The position numbers were made by a program, and so were the translations under genes. A stretch of DNA of 32,293 bases from Wolinella sp052170135. GTDB lineage: Bacteria > Campylobacterota > Campylobacteria > Campylobacterales > Helicobacteraceae. Location of the stretch: contig JBQNBC010000015.1 in the NCBI GenBank assembly GCA_052170135.1, positions 1-32,293 on the forward strand. Direction: 5' to 3'. The notes below the pieces were generated by a model. That model was not told where the DNA came from, did not search any database, and saw nothing but the letters and a program-made list of their open reading frames with translations. Below are positions 1-8,452 of the stretch, piece after piece (the first letter of the stretch is position 1; every line of letters starts with the position of its first letter).

Positions 1-403
1 GTCAAATGGGAGTGGAAGTATAGCGAGGAAAGCTTAAGATGAGCTGAGTTGGGGATTTTTAAATCATAGATATTATCTTTTAAAATCTGTTCTATTCATT
101 CGTTCTGGCCATTCTGGCTCGCTTGAGCCAATTTATCCAATTCTATGTACGTTTTTTGTTTTTGGCTTTACTTGCTACTATATTCTTATAAAGCCATGTA
201 ATAAAAATTTCAAGCTCAGCTGATCAATCAATAATTAGTCTCATGCACAAGACCTACATCAGGCTTATACAATCCACAAAGCGAAAGCTATCAGTCTTCA
301 CCTCATATTGCTTTCGCTTGTTACTTGAAATCTTTGCAAAATCATATATCTTGACTTGGCAAGCAATTTTAAATCCTTGCGCGCTTGGTCAAAATAAAGA
401 ATC
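1..403. other. Gene-poor stretch at the left edge
   Basis: No convincing complete gene. The first 42 bases are open in frame 1 on the plus strand and end in TGA at 40-42, so they could be the last 13 codons of a gene outside the window, but nothing identifies it. Two inverted repeats lie here: a 7-bp one (GGCTTTA at 164-170 with TAAAGCC at 189-195) and a perfect 10-bp one (AAGCGAAAGC at 279-288 with GCTTTCGCTT at 310-319, 21-nt loop). The second lies about 85 bases past the guaA stop and could end that transcript or be part of a small RNA. Neither is followed by a clear T-run. Confidence 0.5.
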
Positions 404-1957
404 TCACTCCCACTCAATAGTTGCAGGTGGCTTAGAGCTTATGTCATACACTACGCGATTAATTCCATCGACTTCGTTAATAATTCTTGTCGAGATTCTC
501 TCTAGTAATTCGTGCGGAAGATGTGCAAACGTAGCAGTCATACCGTCTATCGCCTCGACTACCCGCACGCATACAGTGTTATCATAAGTGCGATTATCAC
601 CCATAACACCGACACTTCGAACATTTAAAAGCACAGTAAATGCTTGCCACGTCTTATCGTAAAAACCACTCTTTTTCAGCTCATCGAGCATTATCACATC
701 AGCTCTACGCAAAAGCTCCAAATCATCGCGATTTACCTCACCCATAATGCGAATCGCAAGCCCAGGACCAGGGAATGGATGTCGCATAAGCATATCGTGT
801 GGCATGCCTAGCTCTCGCCCAAGCGCGCGCACCTCATCTTTAAACAACTCTCTTAGTGGCTCAATAAGCTCAAATGTCATCCAATCAGGCAAACCTCCGA
901 CATTATGATGAGACTTAATAGTTTTGCTAGGACCTTTAACAGATACAGATTCTATTACGTCTGGATATAGCGTCCCTTGCGCTAGATAGGCAATGCCATT
1001 GTGCTTTTTTGCCTCAATGTCAAAAACTTCAATAAAAGTCTCGCCAATTATTTTTCGCTTTTTTTCGGGATCTATCACACCCTTTAGCTTGCCTAGAAAT
1101 ATACCACTAGCATCTACGGTGATTAGCGGCACGTGAAGATTCTCTCTAAACATCGACTCTACAGCCTCTCTTTCACCGGCTCTCAAAAGACCGTGATCCA
1201 CAAACACAGGAATTAGTCTCTCCCCGATAGCACGATATAAAAGTGCGGCCACAACACTAGAATCGACCCCGCCAGAGACCGCGCACAGCACTTTGCCCTC
1301 TTTTACGCGATTTTTGATTTTTTCAATCTGCTCCTCAGCAAAGTTCTTCATATTCCAGCTATCATCGCAACCACAAATCTCAAGTGCAAAATTCTTTAAA
1401 TACAGTGCACCCTCGGCAGAATGCACCACCTCAGGATGAAACTGCACAGCATAAAATGGTCTACTCTCGTGTGCTATAGCTGCATATGGCGAGTTGTCTG
1501 AGTGTGCAATTCTCACAAAGCTTTCAGGAATCCGTTCTACCTTATCTCCATGACTCATCCATACGATACTACCTTCAGTGCACCCTTTGAAAAGAATCGA
1601 ACGCGCGCCATGAGCAACATCAAAACTAAGCGTAGCCTTACCATATTCATGATGCTCTGCCTTTGCCACTATACCGCCAAAATGGTGCGTCATAAGTTGC
1701 ATGCCATAACAGATTCCAAGCACGGGAATCCCAAGTGAAAATACACCATCATCACACCGATACGCACCCTCCTCATAAACACTTGCAGGTCCACCACTTA
1801 ATATAATTCCCTTTGGTTCACGCGCCTTTATTGCATCGAGCTTCTCGTGATATGGGACTATTTCACAGTAAATTCCATACTCTCTTAGCCGTCTAGCGAT
1901 TAGCTGAGTGTACTGGCTTCCAAAATCCAAAATTAGTAGCGAAACTTTATCGTGCAT
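404..1957 (-). CDS. guaA: GMP synthase (glutamine-hydrolysing)
   Basis: Converts XMP to GMP using glutamine nitrogen and ATP; cytosolic, last step of GMP synthesis. At 517 aa it is the normal length. The N-terminal class I glutamine amidotransferase domain (about 1-195) has the nucleophile elbow GICYG with Cys83 and the His174/Glu176 pair in FHPEV. The ATP-pyrophosphatase domain follows with the P-loop SGGVDSS at 228-234, and the C-terminal dimerisation domain ends in the typical KPPATIEWE. The start is supported by an upstream GAGAGGA ribosome-binding site. It lies 20 bases after nadB on the same strand, so the two are probably co-transcribed. Nothing unusual is seen. Confidence 0.98.
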   Translation of the reverse strand: MHDKVSLLILDFGSQYTQLIARRLREYGIYCEIVPYHEKLDAIKAREPKGIILSGGPASVYEEGAYRCDDGVFSLGIPVLGICYGMQLMTHHFGGIVAKAEHHEYGKATLSFDVAHGARSILFKGCTEGSIVWMSHGDKVERIPESFVRIAHSDNSPYAAIAHESRPFYAVQFHPEVVHSAEGALYLKNFALEICGCDDSWNMKNFAEEQIEKIKNRVKEGKVLCAVSGGVDSSVVAALLYRAIGERLIPVFVDHGLLRAGEREAVESMFRENLHVPLITVDASGIFLGKLKGVIDPEKKRKIIGETFIEVFDIEAKKHNGIAYLAQGTLYPDVIESVSVKGPSKTIKSHHNVGGLPDWMTFELIEPLRELFKDEVRALGRELGMPHDMLMRHPFPGPGLAIRIMGEVNRDDLELLRRADVIMLDELKKSGFYDKTWQAFTVLLNVRSVGVMGDNRTYDNTVCVRVVEAIDGMTATFAHLPHELLERISTRIINEVDGINRVVYDISSKPPATIEWE

Positions 1958-1977
1958 TTTTTCCTCTCTTTTTAAGT

Positions 1978-3417
1978 TTAATCGATCATATAATGTGCAC
2001 CTAGCGATTCTTCACGAGATAGCGCACCCTTGATAATCTCACGCGCAGTCAAAAGACGCATCTTTAGCATACGCCCAATTCCGCTCTTTAGCATTACTTC
2101 CACACCACCAAGTGCCTCATTGAGCTCACTTTTTCTTCGTGCAATTCCCACTTTTTCCCACATCAAAGAGCGCAAAACCCCCTTTAGCGCATTGTCAAAT
2201 TCTCGCTCTAACATCTCATCGTTTAGGCGAAATTCACGCACCTTAAAGCTACTCTCTTTACCAGCAATGTTGTTTGCTGCGATTCTTGCAAAGACCAATC
2301 CCTCTAAAAGAGAGTTACTAGCTAGGCGATTTGCCCCATGTACGCCCGTACGCGCGCACTCACCAATCGCATATAGATTATCCATGCCCTTAACCCTAGC
2401 GCAAGAATCGACCTCGATTCCACCCATAGAGTAGTGAAATGCCGGTGAGATAGGAATCTTATCACCGGGGATGCTAAATCCATAAGAGGTTAGATTTCTA
2501 TAAATATTTGGGAATCTACTCTTAAAATAGTCCTGCTCAAAGTCTGAAATATCGAGATATACGTCCATATTTGTCTGCTTTTTATAATCAAAAATAGCAC
2601 GTGAAATCACATCTCTAGGAGCGAGCTCTCCACGAGAATCATACTCTTGCAAAAATCTCTCTCCATGCTCATTTACAATCCTCGCGCCTTCGCCCCTTAG
2701 TGCCTCAGATAGAAGTATTTTACGTGCATGAGAGCCTTTGACATAGACTGTAGGATGAAACTGCATCATCTCCATATCGCGCACACTCCCGCCATGCTCG
2801 ATAATCATGCCATGCAAATCACTGCTAATCGTATAAGCATTTGTATGATACTCATACAGTGCGCCCACGCCTCCAGTAGCGATGATTACGTCATTTGCGT
2901 ATAGATTGTAGCTACCCCGCTTTGTCATCACGCTCACGCCATGACATCTACTCTCATCCAAAAGCAGATTTGTAACGGTCGCATTTTTCCAAAGCGTATG
3001 AGATATGGAGCCTATTAGGTGGCTATGTAACACGCGTCCAGTGCCATCTCCACCAGCATGGACGATTCTTGAAATCGTATGCGCGCCCTCTTTGGTGTAA
3101 AGAAGCTTCCCAGAAGAATCTCTATCAAATGGCACACCACGTCCAATCAAATCAGAGAGAATCTCAAGACTATCGAGGCTTAGTCGTTCTATCGCACCTC
3201 GATCACCCATGTGTGCCCCAGCTTCCAGCGTATCACTAACGTGTAAGCCTACATCAGAAGCATCTTTTGCGACTGCGATTCCGCCTTGTGCATAGAATGT
3301 ATTACATTCCCATGGCTGATCTTTACAAAGCAGCAACACTCTTTTATCTTTTGGCAATTGCAAACTAGCATATAGCCCAGCTACGCCTGCTCCAATGATG
3401 ATTACATCATAGTACAT
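1978..3417 (-). CDS. nadB: L-aspartate oxidase (quinolinate synthesis)
   Basis: FAD enzyme that oxidises L-aspartate to iminoaspartate, the first step of de novo NAD synthesis, working with NadA. The N-terminal dinucleotide-binding motif GAGVAGLYAS, the substrate/FAD segment around FYAQGGIAVA, and the C-terminal HGANRLASNSLLEGLVF stretch are typical of NadB rather than of succinate dehydrogenase. About 479 aa, somewhat shorter than the E. coli enzyme and with a short C-terminal helical domain. A GTG at 3420 is also in frame, but the ATG at 3417 overlaps the stop of an upstream mini-lipoprotein gene as TGATG, which suggests translational coupling, so I prefer it. nadA is not in this window. 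Confidence 0.95.
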   Translation of the reverse strand: MYYDVIIIGAGVAGLYASLQLPKDKRVLLLCKDQPWECNTFYAQGGIAVAKDASDVGLHVSDTLEAGAHMGDRGAIERLSLDSLEILSDLIGRGVPFDRDSSGKLLYTKEGAHTISRIVHAGGDGTGRVLHSHLIGSISHTLWKNATVTNLLLDESRCHGVSVMTKRGSYNLYANDVIIATGGVGALYEYHTNAYTISSDLHGMIIEHGGSVRDMEMMQFHPTVYVKGSHARKILLSEALRGEGARIVNEHGERFLQEYDSRGELAPRDVISRAIFDYKKQTNMDVYLDISDFEQDYFKSRFPNIYRNLTSYGFSIPGDKIPISPAFHYSMGGIEVDSCARVKGMDNLYAIGECARTGVHGANRLASNSLLEGLVFARIAANNIAGKESSFKVREFRLNDEMLEREFDNALKGVLRSLMWEKVGIARRKSELNEALGGVEVMLKSGIGRMLKMRLLTAREIIKGALSREESLGAHYMID

Positions 3418-3542
3418 CACTGCTTTTGCTCGCTATTTTGTGGTGCACGAAATGGGTCATCCTTAAAGCCACAACCACTGAGCGAAAACAGCATATATGC
3501 TATAATCATCGCATGAAAAACGCTCGTGAAATCCTTCAGCAT
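3417..3542 (-). CDS. Mini-lipoprotein (41 aa), LptM-like motif
   Basis: A very short ORF easily missed by gene callers. It encodes an n-region MLKDFTS, a hydrophobic stretch MIIAYMLFS, and a lipobox LSGC followed by GFKDDPF. The mature peptide would be only about 18 residues, ending NSEQKQ. The pattern lipobox-Cys-Gly-x-Lys-x-x-Pro resembles small YifL/LptM-type lipoproteins, but the similarity is a motif only. Its TGA overlaps the nadB ATG (TGATG). The ATG at 3540-3542 gives a signal peptide with a positive charge; ATGs at 3509 and 3494 are alternatives. The 5' end overlaps the divergent DUF721-like gene by about 30 bases if the longest start is used. Confidence 0.6.
   Translation of the reverse strand: MLKDFTSVFHAMIIAYMLFSLSGCGFKDDPFRAPQNSEQKQ
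3498..3506 (+). promoter_or_regulatory. Extended -10 promoter for the DUF721-like gene
   Basis: TGCTATAAT is a perfect extended -10 element. The ATG of the downstream gene begins only 7 bases after the TATAAT, so transcription would start at or within a base or two of the initiation codon, and there is no Shine-Dalgarno sequence. This predicts a leaderless mRNA. The box lies inside the oppositely oriented mini-lipoprotein ORF. Confidence 0.65.
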
Positions 3543-4007
3543 ATCGTCAAAACTCCTACATTTGAGCCGCTTAGACGCAAAACTCTTATCAATAACTTTA
3601 TCTATATTCTACCGCTTAGTATACGTCAAGCGATACTTTTTAACTACGAGCGCGATGGAACGCTGTTTTTCGCACTCAATCACCCTGCATTCTTAAAAGA
3701 GTTCAATTATAAACTCCCTTTAATAAAGTCGTTATTAATAAAAGCCCAAAACTCCGCACTGCACGAGCTTTCAGATATAAAAGATGTAAAGGCATTTGTA
3801 TCCCGTCAAGTGTCCATAAAGCAAGAAGAAAATGCAGAGGAAAATAGATACCGTTACAAAGAGCACTCGCATGGCTCTTTTAAGAATCTAGCACAAGATA
3901 GAGATATCGCTGAGCATTTAGAGGAGATTCGCCAAATTATCAATAGAAATATTGCTCTAAGCGAGCTTGATGATGAAGAAGGATTCTACGCGCGCCAACT
4001 ACTCTAA
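3513..4007 (+). CDS. DUF721 / DciA-like protein
   Basis: 164-aa protein starting MKNAREILQHI. The N-terminal half (about 1-75), with the pattern LPLSIRQAILF, a short strand, then TLFFALNHPAFLKEF and a following helix, looks like the Campylobacterota version of the DUF721 family. In other bacteria that family includes DciA, the loader of the replicative helicase DnaB. The C-terminal half is charged and probably helical or disordered. The ORF is open back to 3426, but that extension has no ribosome-binding site and crosses a strong -10 box, so the internal ATG at 3513 is chosen. Family assignment is from pattern memory; a DnaB-loading role is inference only. Confidence 0.75.
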   Translation: MKNAREILQHIVKTPTFEPLRRKTLINNFIYILPLSIRQAILFNYERDGTLFFALNHPAFLKEFNYKLPLIKSLLIKAQNSALHELSDIKDVKAFVSRQVSIKQEENAEENRYRYKEHSHGSFKNLAQDRDIAEHLEEIRQIINRNIALSELDDEEGFYARQLL

Positions 4008-4042
4008 AGCAATAAAACCTGGCTTTAGATTCTATTGCTTTA
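4005..4042 (+). terminator. Hairpin at the stop of the DUF721-like gene
   Basis: Perfect 10-bp inverted repeat TAAAGCAATA (4005-4014) and TATTGCTTTA (4033-4042) with an 18-base loop, beginning at the TAA stop codon itself. It is AT-rich and lacks a following T-run, so it is a weak terminator candidate. The rest of the stretch to 4198 shows no gene. Confidence 0.35.
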
Positions 4043-4198
4043 TAAAATGCAAAATTATACATAACAATCAAATAGACACAAAGAGCGTACAAAGCCAAAA
4101 AGCAGACAAGCATAGCGACTTCGCAAGCATAGAAAAGTTAAAATTTGCTCACAACTATTAAGCTTTATCAAAAGTTATAAATTATTGACAAACCACAA

Positions 4199-4774
4199 CT
4201 AAGTCTCGAGCACCTTTAAAATCGCTGCAGGATATAGACTATGCTCTAGCGCGTGGATTCTCTCCTTGAAGCTCAAAAAATCCTCGCCATCAATCTTTGA
4301 TATAGCTTCCTGCGCCACTATCGCACCACTATCAAGCTCTTCACTAACAAAATGGACACTCACTCCAGCCACTTTCATACAAGAATCAAAGCTTTCACGT
4401 ATCGCATGCGCGCCTTTAAAAAGCGGTAGCAGTGAAGGATGAATATTTAATGCGCGGATTTGCGATGTAAAGACTGGTGTAAGAATCCGCATAAACCCAG
4501 CCAAAATAGTAATACTAGGCGAGTACGTCAAAATTAACTTGCAAAGCGCACTATCAAACTCCTCGCGCGTCTCAAAATCACGGTGATTTAGTACTTCACA
4601 TTGGATGCCAAGTCGCTTTGCACGGTTGATTCCATTTGCATCTGGATTGTTAGTTATGACAGCGGAGATCTCGATTCTCTTATCGTTAAATTCTTTTCCA
4701 TGAAGCGCATGGATTATAGATTCCATATTGCTCCCCTCGCCACTAAAAAGTATAACCAATCTACAAGTTTTCAT
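4199..4774 (-). CDS. purN: Phosphoribosylglycinamide formyltransferase
   Basis: Transfers a formyl group from 10-formyl-tetrahydrofolate to GAR, the third step of purine synthesis; cytosolic. The 191-aa protein has the phosphate-binding start LVILFSGEGSNMESII, the folate-site segment AGFMRILT, and the catalytic set: Asn and His in NIHPSLLP and the Asp in ELDSGAIV. Length is normal. Its ATG overlaps the TAA of the preceding small ORF by one base (TAATG), so it is translated at the end of the flhA cluster, an odd place for a purine gene. guaA lies about 2 kb further along on the same strand. Confidence 0.95.
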   Translation of the reverse strand: MKTCRLVILFSGEGSNMESIIHALHGKEFNDKRIEISAVITNNPDANGINRAKRLGIQCEVLNHRDFETREEFDSALCKLILTYSPSITILAGFMRILTPVFTSQIRALNIHPSLLPLFKGAHAIRESFDSCMKVAGVSVHFVSEELDSGAIVAQEAISKIDGEDFLSFKERIHALEHSLYPAAILKVLET

Positions 4775-5013
4775 TATTTAAAAAGCTCTTTTTTGTGCTT
4801 TTTTAGATTCTCGATTATGCTTATCATCGCCTCGCGACCATACTCTTCGTTATCATCAAAATCATCTAATGCTGCCAAATAAGCATCCATAGCCTGCTCT
4901 AACTTATCGCTCTTTACGCCAGCAAAGTGCAATGCCACACTAAGCATATCCGATAGCTCAAGTGCCATCTCCTCAGATATTAGCTCATCATCTAGTTCTA
5001 TATTTTTTTTCAT
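4774..5013 (-). CDS. Small acidic protein of unknown function
   Basis: 79 aa, strongly acidic in the middle (LAALDDFDDNEEYG) and lysine-rich at the C-terminus (ENLKKHKKELFK). It should be almost entirely helical, with no signal peptide, membrane segment or cysteine. It is wedged between two genes with overlapping junctions on both sides: ATGA with the upstream DHH phosphoesterase and TAATG with purN. That makes it very likely translated. I do not recognise a family; its job is unknown. Confidence 0.8.
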   Translation of the reverse strand: MKKNIELDDELISEEMALELSDMLSVALHFAGVKSDKLEQAMDAYLAALDDFDDNEEYGREAMISIIENLKKHKKELFK

Positions 5014-6062
5014 TTTGTCTTCTCCTTTATTATTTGTTTAATATTTTCTCGCACTTCATCGTACAAAAAACTCTCCTTAAAGCCATCGATTCTTCCGCCA
5101 GAGGCATTTTTATGCCCACCTCCATTAAAAATCTCAGCACCAAGCACGCTAACATCGCAACGATTATTGGCTCTTAGACTAACAGATCCACGCGCACCGA
5201 CATCAATATAGAAGTCAAACTCAGGATTTGCACGCAAAAAAGCATTCGCTAACACAGAGATACTACCGATTGAATAGCTCAAGAATCCTCTATATTCACG
5301 GTAAAAAATAGTGCATTCATCAACCTTTTTCCCTAGTAGCTCAACTTGGCGATTTGAGGCGATATTGTCAAGCGTATCACTATTTGGTCCACCTTTTAGG
5401 GCGCGCTTTTTCATTGCGTGCATCTCATTATCTAATTCAATATGACCACTCTTTGAGCCTAAGAATCGACAAGCCTCGCGCAACATCTCAAACTTATATT
5501 CACGATGTTCCTCATCAAACATATATCGATTTAGCTCTTTTGTATCCACAACAAGCCTCATCATCACTTTACCAAATTCAAAGTACGGAGATTCTTCTTT
5601 CCATAAGTCAATAGCATTCACAACCTCCACGAACTCCGCCACTTCAGTGCTATCGACTAAAGAATCAAGTACACTAAACCGCTCCAAAAGCGTCTCATAA
5701 GTTATTTTTGTCGCGCATCTCTCATTGTCTAGCTCATACCACGGATACCTTAATGCGCACTCACTACCGCTTATATGGTGGTCTAGGAGCATGATTTTTA
5801 CACTCTTACCAGAGAGATTTAGACTCTCTGCACGCTCTTGTAGCGTAGCGCACTCTTGTAGCGTGAGATTTAAATCTGTGATAAGCCAAAGAATCTCCGA
5901 TTCTCCGCTATGCTCTGAGTTTTTAGCTATCTCATCAAGCTTTGCGCCAACCTCCTTGCCATAGTTTGCATTATAAAATTTAATTTTCTCAAAAAACATC
6001 GTTGAAATAAATTGACATCCATATCCGTCCAAATCAATATGTGAAAGGTGATGAACTTGCAT
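5010..6062 (-). CDS. DHH-family phosphoesterase (HP1042-like, NrnA/NrnB type)
   Basis: 350 aa. The N-terminal DHH domain has the first metal motif HIDLDGYG (8-15) and the signature DHH at 94-96 within LLDHHISG. The C-terminal DHHA1 domain carries GGGHKNASGG from about residue 314. These are the metal and substrate motifs of nano-RNases and pAp phosphatases (NrnA/NrnB) and of cyclic-dinucleotide linear-product hydrolases. The likely role is removal of 2-5 nt RNA fragments or pGpG. This would suit a genome that encodes an EAL phosphodiesterase (28561-31158) and shows no Orn here, but the substrate is inference. It follows flhA by 8 bases in the same order as in H. pylori. Confidence 0.88.
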   Translation of the reverse strand: MQVHHLSHIDLDGYGCQFISTMFFEKIKFYNANYGKEVGAKLDEIAKNSEHSGESEILWLITDLNLTLQECATLQERAESLNLSGKSVKIMLLDHHISGSECALRYPWYELDNERCATKITYETLLERFSVLDSLVDSTEVAEFVEVVNAIDLWKEESPYFEFGKVMMRLVVDTKELNRYMFDEEHREYKFEMLREACRFLGSKSGHIELDNEMHAMKKRALKGGPNSDTLDNIASNRQVELLGKKVDECTIFYREYRGFLSYSIGSISVLANAFLRANPEFDFYIDVGARGSVSLRANNRCDVSVLGAEIFNGGGHKNASGGRIDGFKESFLYDEVRENIKQIIKEKTK

Positions 6063-6070
6063 TTCTATCC

Positions 6071-8314
6071 TTAAAATGGAATTGTAATTGTGCCTAACAC
6101 TTCAAACTTTGCACTCGTATCAATCTCTGCATGGCTAAGAACCACGACATCCAAACCAAATTGCTCCATCTTTTCAGACATAAATTTACGCAAAAGCGGA
6201 TCAACAATAATGACGACAGGGACTATTCCACGTTGCAAGATTCTCTGTACCTCGCCACTCACACCCTCGATGAGTGCATTTGTCTCATTCACGCTTAGTA
6301 GCACCTGCCGCCTGCCTTGCGTATCTTTGACCTTGTTTAGCAAATGTTGCTCAGTCTGCGTAGATAGCGTCAAGAGCTTAAGTACAGAATCATCACCTCT
6401 AAAGACAGATGTAATGACACGAGAGAGTCGTGCGCGCACCTGTTCGACGATTATTTCGACATTTCCGCCAACTTGTGGGGCAACATCAGATATCGTCTCT
6501 AAAATAGTCAACATATCTTTAATAGGTATCCTCTCGTGCAATAATGACTTCAAGACTTGCTGAATTAGTCCAGTATTTGCGCTTTTGCGCGCATCCTCAA
6601 CGATTATCGGATAGTCTTTAGCTAGCTTATCCATGAGCGCATGCACCTCTTGGCGCGTGATTAGCTCCTCAGCATACTTTTTCACAAGCTCACTCATATG
6701 TGTTGAGATAACAGTCGCAGGATCCACTACAGTATAGCCACGCATAATCGCCTCTTCTTTATCGTGTGGGTCAATCCATATCGCATCTAGCCCAAAGGCT
6801 GGCTCTTTTGTAGGCACACCCTCGACCTCATCTATCACCATGCCACTATTCATAGCTAAAAATTTATCTGGCATAACGCTACCATCGCCAATAGCCACAC
6901 CCTTTAGAAGAATCTCATAGTTATTTGGTGCCAACTGAAGATTATCTCTAATTCTTACCTGTGGCATAAGGAATCCATAATCCCCAGCCATCTTTCTACG
7001 CATACCACGCACACGTTCTAGCAGATCGCCGCCTTGGTTACTATCAGCTAGTTTGATGAGCTGATAGCCCAGGTCGAGCTCGAGAATCTCGACTTTAAGG
7101 ATCTCGCTTAGCATCTCTTCTTCTTGCTTTTTAATCTCCTCTGGCGACTTCTTAGGTGGTGCAACAGGAGCGACTTGCGACTCTGCTTCCTTGTTTGATT
7201 CTCGTGATGACTTTGGCTTTTTAGCTGGCGATTGCACCTTTGATAAATCTGGTGATTTTTTAGCTACAAATCGTTCTATAAGCCCAAAAACTCCGCCTTC
7301 ATCTTGGCGATTTAAAAGATATGCCATACCGACAAATAACAGCCCTACAAATCCAAGCGAAACAGTAGGCAATCCCGGGACAAGTGCAAACATCAAGAGA
7401 ATCGCACCGACAATTGTAAGAATCTTAGACTCGCTCATAAGCTGAGTAATGATACCCTCGGCGAAATTACCACCATCTTCACTCTTGCTAGAGCGTGTAA
7501 CTATAATACCCGTTGCGGTTGAGATGATTAGCGCTGGGAGCTGGGAGACTAGTCCATCGCCAATGGTAAGGATTGTAAAAGTCGCAGCAGAATCCGCCAT
7601 AGGCATATCGCGCTGAAAAACACCAATCAAGAATCCACCGATAATATTTATAAGCGTGATAATGATTCCAGCGACTGCATCACCTTTGACAAACTTGCTC
7701 GCACCATCCATAGAGCCATAGAAATCCGCCTCTTGCGCCAGCCCCTCGCGTCGCTTTTTTGCCTCTTTTTCGTCTATTAGCCCGGCATTCATATCTGCAT
7801 CAATTGCCATTTGCTTACCCGGCATCGCATCAAGTGTAAATCTAGCAGCTACCTCAGCGACACGCGTCGAACCATTTGTAACAACCATAAAATTTATAAT
7901 GACAAGAATCAAAAATACGATTGTCCCAATAACATAATTACCACCTACGACAAAATTTCCAAATGCGCTAATGATGTCGCTCACGGCATCTGGCCCATTG
8001 TGCCCTTCGCTTAGGATCATACGCGTGGTTGAGACGTTTAGCGCGAGGCGAAAGAGTGTAACGATAAGCAAAAGCGTCGGAAACGCCGTAAAATCAGTCG
8101 GCTTCCCAATATAAAGCGAGATTAAAATTATTAGCACGGATACGGCAATTGAGATAGTTAGAAAAAAATCAAGAATTGCACTTGGCAGAGGCACTATGAT
8201 AATGGCAAGAATCGCAATAATAAAAGCGACGACGGTTAGATCTTTTGATTCCGATATGGTTTTTAGGAATGGAAGGACGCTTGAAAGCAGTGTCTTATCT
8301 TTATTCTTTGCCAC
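6071..8314 (-). CDS. flhA: Flagellar type III export apparatus protein FlhA
   Basis: 747 aa. The N-terminal half holds about eight transmembrane helices and the FHIPEP-family signature around RFTLDAMPGKQMAIDADMNA. The C-terminal half is the cytosolic domain that docks chaperone-substrate complexes and forms the nonameric export ring. Between them (roughly 345-405) is a long Lys/Pro/Ser/Glu-rich linker containing KSPDLSKVQSPAKKPKSS. Start is GTG with an AGGG upstream and a minus-strand TATAAT about 50 bases before it. In Campylobacterota FlhA also feeds signals to late flagellar gene control. First gene of a minus-strand cluster continuing into the DHH protein, the acidic protein and purN. Confidence 0.97.
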   Translation of the reverse strand: MAKNKDKTLLSSVLPFLKTISESKDLTVVAFIIAILAIIIVPLPSAILDFFLTISIAVSVLIILISLYIGKPTDFTAFPTLLLIVTLFRLALNVSTTRMILSEGHNGPDAVSDIISAFGNFVVGGNYVIGTIVFLILVIINFMVVTNGSTRVAEVAARFTLDAMPGKQMAIDADMNAGLIDEKEAKKRREGLAQEADFYGSMDGASKFVKGDAVAGIIITLINIIGGFLIGVFQRDMPMADSAATFTILTIGDGLVSQLPALIISTATGIIVTRSSKSEDGGNFAEGIITQLMSESKILTIVGAILLMFALVPGLPTVSLGFVGLLFVGMAYLLNRQDEGGVFGLIERFVAKKSPDLSKVQSPAKKPKSSRESNKEAESQVAPVAPPKKSPEEIKKQEEEMLSEILKVEILELDLGYQLIKLADSNQGGDLLERVRGMRRKMAGDYGFLMPQVRIRDNLQLAPNNYEILLKGVAIGDGSVMPDKFLAMNSGMVIDEVEGVPTKEPAFGLDAIWIDPHDKEEAIMRGYTVVDPATVISTHMSELVKKYAEELITRQEVHALMDKLAKDYPIIVEDARKSANTGLIQQVLKSLLHERIPIKDMLTILETISDVAPQVGGNVEIIVEQVRARLSRVITSVFRGDDSVLKLLTLSTQTEQHLLNKVKDTQGRRQVLLSVNETNALIEGVSGEVQRILQRGIVPVVIIVDPLLRKFMSEKMEQFGLDVVVLSHAEIDTSAKFEVLGTITIPF

Positions 8315-8364
8315 GATTAAATCACCCTGAGGAATCCTGAATTTGAGGTTGTCAAAAGAGTGCG

Positions 8365-8370
8365 ATTATA
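8365..8370 (-). promoter_or_regulatory. -10 box for flhA
   Basis: Reads TATAAT on the minus strand, preceded directly by TG. A start about 7 bases on would give a leader of roughly 45 bases before the GTG of flhA. No separate -35 is obvious, which is usual for Helicobacter sigma-80 promoters. Confidence 0.55.
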
Positions 8371-8403
8371 CAGGGCTTAATGTAAATTTTGGCTTTTTGT
8401 GAG

Positions 8404-8409
8404 TATATT
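8404..8409 (+). promoter_or_regulatory. Candidate -10 box for rpsO
   Basis: TATATT 44 bases before the rpsO start codon. The leader that would follow contains the excellent ribosome-binding site CGGAGGT at 8441-8447, spaced 6 bases from the ATG. Assignment rests on position and match only. Confidence 0.4.
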
Positions 8410-8452
8410 ACCACCTCTCATTTTTGAGAAATAACCAATTCGGAGGTCTATC

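Noticed and set aside
243..587. Plus-strand open frame of 114 codons
   Set aside because: It overlaps the C-terminal end of guaA on the other strand, has no ribosome-binding site and no protein-like motif.
3426..3512. 29-codon N-terminal extension of the DUF721-like protein
   Set aside because: No ribosome-binding site, a strong -10 box lies inside it, and the opposite strand encodes a lipoprotein-like peptide there.
8413..8447. ACCTC/GAGGT pairing that could hide the rpsO ribosome-binding site (S15 autoregulation)
   Set aside because: Only 5 bp, and the predicted transcription start near 8415 would remove part of the left arm.
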